Source: Marinosulfonomonas sp. (GTDB taxonomy: Bacteria > Pseudomonadota > Alphaproteobacteria > Rhodobacterales > Rhodobacteraceae). From it: a DNA stretch of 9,601 bases. Where the stretch lies: contig JALSJL010000455.1 in the NCBI GenBank assembly GCA_026989405.1, forward strand, positions 1 to 9,601, read 5' to 3'. The position numbers and the translations under genes were made by a program. This document shows, piece by piece, positions 5,064 to 9,601 of this stretch (the stretch's first letter is position 1; each line of letters starts with the position of its first letter). The notes below the pieces were generated by a model. It saw only the letters and a list, made by a program, of their open reading frames with translations. It ran no database searches and had not been told where the DNA came from.

Positions 5064-5873
5064 ATGGTGAGACTTTCCGACAATCAGAAAACCGAACTGA
5101 TCTCGGCCGCACATGCTGCGGCCGATGCATCGCGTGCCGTGACCATGGCCCATTTTCGCACATCCGGTCTGCAGACCGCAAACAAGGATGCCGCGGGGTT
5201 TGATCCGGTCACGATTGCCGATCGCGAGGCCGAAGCAACAATCCGGCGGGTTCTGGACGAGTTGCGGCCGCAAGACGGCGTTCAGGGTGAAGAGTTTTCC
5301 GAACAGCCCGGATCTTCGGGGCTGACCTGGGTGCTCGACCCGATCGATGGCACGCGCGGCTTCATCAGTGGCACTCCGACCTGGGGCACCCTGATTGCCC
5401 TGCGCGACCGGTCCGGTCCGATTTTCGGACTGATCGACCAGCCCTTCACCAATGAACGGTTTGTCGGTGGGTTGGGCGCGGCGGAACTGGTGCAAGGCGG
5501 CGGTCGGCGGCCCCTGCGCACCGGGGGCGGCCGTCACCTCGGTTCGTCGATTCTGTTCAGCACATTCCCGGAAATCGGCACACCGACCGAACAGGCGGCC
5601 TTCCAGGCGCTTTCGGCGAAGGTTCGGCTGACCCGCTATGGCATGGATTGCTACGCCTACGCTCTGCTTGCGCTGGGCATGGTCGACCTCGTGGTCGAGG
5701 CGGGGCTGCATGCCTATGACATCCAGGCGCCAATTGCCGTCATTCAGGCCGCCGGCGGCGTTGTCACCAACTGGGCCGGCGATCCGGCCCATGACGGCGG
5801 CCGCGTTGTCGCCGCCGCAAACAGGCGCCTGCATGAACAGGCGCTCGAGCTTCTTTCGACCCATGGTGGCTGA
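5064..5873 (+). CDS. hisN: Histidinol-phosphatase, inositol monophosphatase family
   Basis: A 269-residue Mg-dependent phosphatase of the IMPase fold, normal length. Metal-site motifs are intact: PVTIADREAE (48-57, Asp53), QGEE (74-78, Glu77/Glu78), LDPIDGTRGFISG (91-103, Asp92/Asp95), and AYDIQAPIAVIQAAGG (217-232, Asp219). The RGFISG and Q-PF segments are typical of the HisN branch, which hydrolyses L-histidinol phosphate to histidinol in histidine synthesis; close relatives act on inositol phosphates, so specificity is inferred. Start: ATG 5064 follows a GGGG-rich stretch. GTG 5043 (seven residues longer) lacks a ribosome binding site, and GTG 5067 is also possible. It follows the XRE gene after 68 bp. 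Confidence 0.88.
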   Translation: MVRLSDNQKTELISAAHAAADASRAVTMAHFRTSGLQTANKDAAGFDPVTIADREAEATIRRVLDELRPQDGVQGEEFSEQPGSSGLTWVLDPIDGTRGFISGTPTWGTLIALRDRSGPIFGLIDQPFTNERFVGGLGAAELVQGGGRRPLRTGGGRHLGSSILFSTFPEIGTPTEQAAFQALSAKVRLTRYGMDCYAYALLALGMVDLVVEAGLHAYDIQAPIAVIQAAGGVVTNWAGDPAHDGGRVVAAANRRLHEQALELLSTHGG

Positions 5874-5995
5874 GGCCATGACTTGCGCATGAGCGGCCTG
5901 TCTTGCTAACCTCGGTGCCGGATGTCCGAGTCCTTCCCCCCTTCTGTCGGCATCCGCTCACACTTCAGGCGAAGGGGCGAAAAGGAGTGTGGGAC

Positions 5996-7342
5996 ATGGC
6001 CGCCGAGCGCGAGATCCTGATCAGAAATGCAGATGTGATCCTGACCATGGATGACAGCCGCCGCGAGCTGTCGGCAAGCGATATTCTGGTTCGCGATGGC
6101 AAGATCGTATCGGTTGGGCCGGGGCTTGCGCGAAGGCGCCACGAGATCGACGCAACCGGCTGCCTTGTCACGCCGGGCCTCGTGAATACCCATCACCACC
6201 TGTATCAGACCCTCACGCGGGCGGTGCCGGGCGGGCAGGATGCCCTTCTGTTTGGCTGGCTCAGGACGCTCTACCCGATATGGGCACGCTACGGGCCGGA
6301 GGAAATGCGCATTTCGGCGCAGGTCGGGCTGGCAGAGCTTGCCCTGTCGGGCTGCTCGCTGACCTCCGATCACCTTTACCTGTTTCCGAACGGCTCGCGG
6401 CTGGACGACACGATCGAGGCGGCACAGGACATCGGTCTGCGCTTTCATGCGACCCGCGGCTCGATGTCGATCGGCGAAAGCGCGGGGGGGCTGCCGCCGG
6501 ACGCGCTGACCGAGCGGGAAGGCGACATTCTCGACGACTGTATCAGGGTCATCGACGCCTTTCATGACCCGCGTGAGGGGGCCATGGTGCGGATCGGGCT
6601 TGCCCCGTGCTCACCGTTTTCCGTCAGCCGCGACCTGATGCGCGACACGGCCCTTCTGGCGCGCGACAAGGGGGTGATGCTGCACACGCATCTGGCTGAA
6701 AACGATGAAGATATTGCCTATTCTCTGGAAAAGTTCGGCTGCCGCCCGGGCCAGTATGCCGATGATCTGGGCTGGACGGGAAAGGACGTCTGGCACGCCC
6801 ATTGCGTCAAGCTCGACGGGTCCGAAATTTCGCTGTTTGCGAAAACCGGGACCGGGGTTGCGCATTGCCCCTGTTCCAATTGCCGGCTTGGCTCGGGCAT
6901 CGCGCCGGTGCGACAGATGCGCGATGCCGGGGTCCGGGTGGGGCTTGGCGTTGACGGGTCGGCCTCCAACGACGCGGGCAATATCGCCGCCGAAGCGCGC
7001 CAGGCCATGCTGCTGCAACGGGTGGCCAACGGGGCCGACGCGATGAGCGCGCGCGAAGCGCTCGAGATCGCCACACGGGGCGGCGCCGACGTTCTCGGGC
7101 GCCCCGACTGCGGGCGGATCGCACCGGGAAAACGCGCGGACATCGCCATCTGGGACGTCAGCCAGATCGAAAGCGCCGGAAGCTGGGACAAGGCCGCGCT
7201 GTTGCTGGCCGGGCCGCAAAAGGTGCGCGACCTGCTCGTGGACGGCCGCCACGTCGTGAGCGACGGGCAGCTCGTGGCACTTGATCAGCGCGCCCTGGCC
7301 GCCCGGCAAGATCAACTTGCACTGGCATTGATCAACGGCTGA
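5996..7342 (+). CDS. 8-oxoguanine deaminase-like amidohydrolase
   Basis: A 448-residue cytosolic metal-dependent hydrolase of the ATZ/TRZ-like amidohydrolase group. Beta-sandwich pieces lie at both ends (ILIRNADVILTMDD 7-20; GKRADIAIWDV 378-388). Metal ligands on the TIM barrel are complete: NTHHHLYQTL (His66, His68), LHTHLAEN (His232, with Glu235), WHAHC (His269) and GVDGSASND (Asp320). The NTHHHLYQTLTRA and CPCSNCRLGSGIAP (291-304) blocks resemble characterised 8-oxoguanine deaminases (Pseudomonas Pa0142 group), which convert 8-oxoguanine to urate and ammonia. Related family members hydrolyse triazines or other heterocycles, so substrate is likely but not proven. ATG 5996 has GGAG (5984-5987) 8 nt upstream; the open frame before it is not conserved-looking. 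guaD, another purine deaminase, lies 0.6 kb downstream on the opposite strand. Confidence 0.85.
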   Translation: MAAEREILIRNADVILTMDDSRRELSASDILVRDGKIVSVGPGLARRRHEIDATGCLVTPGLVNTHHHLYQTLTRAVPGGQDALLFGWLRTLYPIWARYGPEEMRISAQVGLAELALSGCSLTSDHLYLFPNGSRLDDTIEAAQDIGLRFHATRGSMSIGESAGGLPPDALTEREGDILDDCIRVIDAFHDPREGAMVRIGLAPCSPFSVSRDLMRDTALLARDKGVMLHTHLAENDEDIAYSLEKFGCRPGQYADDLGWTGKDVWHAHCVKLDGSEISLFAKTGTGVAHCPCSNCRLGSGIAPVRQMRDAGVRVGLGVDGSASNDAGNIAAEARQAMLLQRVANGADAMSAREALEIATRGGADVLGRPDCGRIAPGKRADIAIWDVSQIESAGSWDKAALLLAGPQKVRDLLVDGRHVVSDGQLVALDQRALAARQDQLALALING

Positions 7343-7419
7343 CTCGCGCCAAACCGCCGATTTTCGGTATCGGTGCAAAAATGTCTGGTTTTCACCACAT
7401 TCTCGTGCCGAAAGTCATG

Positions 7420-7447
7420 TTCTGTCTGCTCAGAAGATTCTGTCTGC
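7420..7447. repeat. 10-bp direct repeat upstream of the CAP gene
   Basis: TTCTGTCTGC occurs at 7420-7429 and again at 7438-7447, starts 18 bp apart, with CAGAAG between that also mirrors TTCTG. It sits 19-46 bp before the predicted GTG start. It might be a tandem regulator site or part of a leader; no known motif is recognised. Confidence 0.4.
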
Positions 7448-7465
7448 AATCCGGGGAACGACCAG

Positions 7466-7951
7466 GTGAAACACGCTTTCGCAGCTGCCATGACCGCCAT
7501 GCTCGCACTTGGGGCCTGCCAGACGACTGGCAACATTGCCTCCATGAACCTGCCGCCGCCCAACAGCACGGTGGCTGTCGGCACGTTCCCGGCGTTTCAG
7601 AACGACCTGAACTCGGCGCGCAGCGGGCCGGGGCTCAACCCCTTGTCATACAACGCCAAACTTGCCGCCGCCGCGCAGGTTCACGCCGATGACATGTCGG
7701 CCAATTCGTTCATGGATCATGTCGGATCGGACGGCAGCACCTTTGATCAGCGCATCACGGCGCAGGGCTACAACTGGTCATGGGCGGCTGAAAACATCGC
7801 GCAGGGCTACACCAGCGAGGCGGCCGTGTTTGCGGCATGGATGGCCTCGCCGGGGCACCGCGCCAACATGCTTTCGGCAGAGCCGACCGAATTCGGGCTT
7901 GCCCGGGCCCCCGGCAACTACTGGGCGCTGGAGCTTGCGCGCCCGTTCTGA
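7466..7951 (+). CDS. CAP (SCP/PR1)-domain lipoprotein
   Basis: A 161-residue exported protein. The N-terminus (MKHAFAAAMTAMLALGAC) is a lipoprotein signal with Cys18 after LGA. A short linker leads to a single CAP domain, about 40-161: AAQVHADDMSANSFMDHVG (69-87, His73 and His85), AAENIAQGY (107-115, Glu109) and WMASPGHRANML (125-136, His131). These are the conserved cavity histidines and glutamate. Bacterial CAP proteins are widespread; their biochemical role is unclear, with metal, lipid or peptidoglycan-linked functions proposed. GTG 7466 is chosen because GGGGAA lies about 8 nt upstream and gives a basic n-region; ATG 7490 would leave almost no n-region. Its last 34 bp overlap the convergent guaD gene, which matches a shared 3' end rather than a functional link. 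Confidence 0.88.
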   Translation: MKHAFAAAMTAMLALGACQTTGNIASMNLPPPNSTVAVGTFPAFQNDLNSARSGPGLNPLSYNAKLAAAAQVHADDMSANSFMDHVGSDGSTFDQRITAQGYNWSWAAENIAQGYTSEAAVFAAWMASPGHRANMLSAEPTEFGLARAPGNYWALELARPF

Positions 7952-9231
7952 AGCCTGCCGTTGGCATAGACCGCCCGGATCGCCCGGTCATCGCCCATCA
8001 TGATCGTCGGGAACAGCGTTTCCCACACCGTTTCGGCCCGCGCGGCGCGTTGTTCGATCGCAGGTGTCGAGGCAAGATCCAGAACGGCGATGTCGGCGTC
8101 CATGCCCGGCGCAAGGTTGCCGATCCTGTCGGCAAGCCTCAGCGCGCTGGCCGAGCCGGCGGTGGCAAGCCACCAAAGCTGCGCCGGATGCAGGGCAGTG
8201 CCGCGCAACTGGGCAATCTCGTAGGCCGCAGCCATCGTGCGCAACATCGAAAATGATGACCCGCCACCTGTATCTGTCGCCAGACCGATCCGGTGCCCTT
8301 CCCCCATCCGGGCGGCCATGTCGAACAGCCCCGAGCCGATAAAGCTGTTCGAGGTCGGGCAATGGATCAGCGCCGCGCCGACCTCCCTGAGGCGGGCGGT
8401 TTCGCGCGGTGTCAGGTGGATGGCGTGGCCGAACAGGGCGTTCGGGCCAAGCAGGCCGAATTGTTCGTAGGTATCCAGATAGTCGCGCGCCTCCGGGAAC
8501 AGCTGCCTGACCCATTCGATTTCCGGCAGCTGTTCGCTCAGGTGGGTCTGCATCGGGCAGTCCGGAAATTCCTGCCAGAGCGCGCCCAGTGCCGCCAGTT
8601 GCTCGGGGGTGGAGGTCGGTGAAAACCGCGGCGTGATCGCATAAGAGGCGCGCCCCTGGCCATGCCACCTTTCCAGCAGGCGCTTGCTGTCGTCATAGGC
8701 GCTTTGCGCCGTGTCCAGCAAACCGTCCGGCGCATTCCTGTCCATGCAGGTCTTGCCGCCGACAACCCTGAGCCCACGCGCCAGCGCGGCGTCAAAGAAG
8801 GCGTCGACACTGACCGGGTGAATGGTGCAGAAACTGGCGACGGTGGTCGTGCCGTTGGCCAGGACCAGGTCGAAATACCGCTCGGCCGTTTCCCGGGCAC
8901 AGGCTTCATCTTCAAAGCGCATTTCTTCCGGAAAGGTGTAGTGGTTCAGCCAGTCGATCAGCTGTTTGCCCCAGCTCGCGATAATGCCGGTTTGCGGGTA
9001 GTGGGCATGGGCATCGACAAACCCGGCGCTGAGCAGGGCGTCGGCGAAATCGTGGATATCGGCCCGTGGGTATTTGTCACGCATCGCCCCGGCCTCGCCG
9101 ACCTCGAGAATGCGGCCCGCGCGCAAGACGACGCCGCCGCGCCGGCGCCACAGCGCGGCGCGTTCCGGGTCGGACCGGAACGGATCGCTTTCGAACGAAA
9201 GCACTTGCCCCAGAAGCAGGGTGTCTTTCAT
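7918..9231 (-). CDS. guaD: Guanine deaminase
   Basis: A 437-residue zinc amidohydrolase, typical GuaD length, converting guanine to xanthine and ammonia in the cytosol. Key motifs: SAGFVDAHAHYPQ (68-80, zinc His75/His77), TPRFSPTST (200-208), MQTHLSEQ (227-234, zinc His230, Glu233), LFGHAIHL (266-273, zinc His269), CPTSNSFIGSGLF (291-303) and ATDTGGGSSFSML (318-330, Asp320). The HxHYPQ and SNSFIGSGLF blocks are diagnostic for GuaD rather than related deaminases. ATG 9231 is favoured because GGAG lies 6 nt upstream. ATG 9243 and GTG 9252 would add 4 or 7 residues with weaker ribosome binding sites. It is divergent from mgtE and overlaps the CAP gene by 34 bp at the 3' end. Confidence 0.95.
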   Translation of the reverse strand: MKDTLLLGQVLSFESDPFRSDPERAALWRRRGGVVLRAGRILEVGEAGAMRDKYPRADIHDFADALLSAGFVDAHAHYPQTGIIASWGKQLIDWLNHYTFPEEMRFEDEACARETAERYFDLVLANGTTTVASFCTIHPVSVDAFFDAALARGLRVVGGKTCMDRNAPDGLLDTAQSAYDDSKRLLERWHGQGRASYAITPRFSPTSTPEQLAALGALWQEFPDCPMQTHLSEQLPEIEWVRQLFPEARDYLDTYEQFGLLGPNALFGHAIHLTPRETARLREVGAALIHCPTSNSFIGSGLFDMAARMGEGHRIGLATDTGGGSSFSMLRTMAAAYEIAQLRGTALHPAQLWWLATAGSASALRLADRIGNLAPGMDADIAVLDLASTPAIEQRAARAETVWETLFPTIMMGDDRAIRAVYANGRLQNGRASSSAQ

Positions 9232-9312
9232 GTCATGCTCCATGCCGGTCACTCTATGGGCACCGGACGGCTGCGTAAATCGCCTGATTTGCTCTGTTTC
9301 TTTGAAGCAGTA

Positions 9313-9331
9313 TTGCCTAGTGTGCAGGCAA
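9313..9331. repeat. Inverted repeat just upstream of the mgtE ribosome binding site
   Basis: TTGCCT (9313-9318) and AGGCAA (9326-9331) are perfect inverted arms around a 7-nt spacer, ending 2 nt before the GAGG Shine-Dalgarno of mgtE. It could be an operator or a small leader hairpin. The arms are short, so chance is possible. Confidence 0.35.
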
Positions 9332-9344
9332 AAGAGGATTGGGC

Positions 9345-9601
9345 ATGATCGAGCTGGACACCGCCGAAGCAGAACGCGAAGAAGAGGACTACGGCCTCGG
9401 CAAGAGCACGGTCCAGCCGGTGCTCGAGGCGCTCGAAGCCGGGGACCGGGACAGGCTGGTTGCGCTTCTCGATGCCCTGCACCCGGCCGACATTGCCGAC
9501 CTTCTCGAGCAGATCGGAGAAAACGACCGGATTCGCCTGGTTCGCCTCTACGGCAAGGACTTCGACGGTGAGATCCTTTCCGAACTGGATGAAAACGTCC
9601 G
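9345..9601 (+). CDS. mgtE: Magnesium transporter MgtE, N-terminal part (cut by window edge)
   Basis: Eighty-five complete codons from ATG 9345 run off the right edge. GAGG (9334-9337) lies 7 nt upstream. The visible part is the start of the MgtE N domain: an acidic leader (MIELDTAEAEREEEDYG), then a helical repeat with VQPVLEALEAGDRDRLVALL and LHPADIADLLEQIGENDRIR (45-64), the hallmark of the family's cytosolic magnesium-sensing domain. Full proteins continue with two CBS domains and five membrane helices forming a Mg-selective channel; those parts are outside the window. It is divergent from guaD across 113 bp. No Mg-sensing riboswitch is apparent in the short leader. Confidence 0.9.
   Translation, partial: MIELDTAEAEREEEDYGLGKSTVQPVLEALEAGDRDRLVALLDALHPADIADLLEQIGENDRIRLVRLYGKDFDGEILSELDENV

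Noticed and set aside
4926..5879. 317-codon minus-strand open frame opposite hisN
   Set aside because: It covers a well-conserved hisN in antisense and has no recognisable protein motif.
6611..7378. 255-codon minus-strand open frame opposite the amidohydrolase
   Set aside because: The plus strand carries complete amidohydrolase metal motifs; the antisense frame is a GC-driven shadow.
7343..7380. Terminator after the 8-oxoguanine deaminase-like gene
   Set aside because: CCGA-TTT-TCGG gives only a 4-bp stem with a 3-nt loop and no T-run follows.
8662..9348. 228-codon plus-strand open frame across the guaD start and into mgtE
   Set aside because: It is antisense to the guaD zinc-site region and shows no domain; mgtE has its own frame and ribosome binding site.
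1..9601. Mobile element, CRISPR, defence system or biosynthetic cluster
   Set aside because: No transposase, integrase, repeat array, tRNA-linked attachment site or defence/biosynthetic genes are seen; gene content is core metabolism and regulation.

Overview
The window reads as ordinary, densely packed chromosome from an alphaproteobacterium, most likely of the Rhodobacterales/Roseobacter group. The basis is high GC, a cysteine-free L33, an XRE regulator resembling alphaproteobacterial PraR, a DUF1127 small protein, and coding sequences that match families common in that group. No tRNA, rRNA, insertion sequence, CRISPR array or phage gene was seen, and no clearly new multi-gene system.

Layout. 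Left edge: the N-terminal two thirds or less of an SHMT-like PLP enzyme (minus, cut by the window edge), divergent from rpmG (L33), which has a good sigma70 promoter and a strong terminator. Next come a 37-residue lipoprotein gene (plus) and a convergent seven-helix BI-1/YccA gene (minus), separated by a bidirectional terminator. Upstream of BI-1 on the same strand is a DUF1127 gene. It is divergent from a LysR-type regulator, and a nested array of ATCAA half-sites lies between them. The LysR gene overlaps tail-to-tail with a zinc-free quinone oxidoreductase gene (minus).

Centre to right: a 338-bp gap with hairpins and a 20-bp palindrome leads into the PraR-like XRE regulator, followed by hisN (IMPase-type histidinol-phosphatase). 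Then come an 8-oxoguanine deaminase-like amidohydrolase and a CAP-domain lipoprotein (both plus). The latter overlaps tail-to-tail with guaD (guanine deaminase, minus). The window ends in the first 85 codons of mgtE (plus).

How the genes fit together. Most are single-function housekeeping genes. The clearest functional theme is purine salvage and catabolism: guanine deaminase makes xanthine, and the second amidohydrolase probably makes urate from 8-oxoguanine, so both feed the xanthine/urate branch. HisN performs the phosphatase step of histidine synthesis. The most interesting material is regulatory or enzymological: the operator-like array before lysR, mutually exclusive stems before BI-1, and an SHMT-like protein lacking canonical active-site residues.
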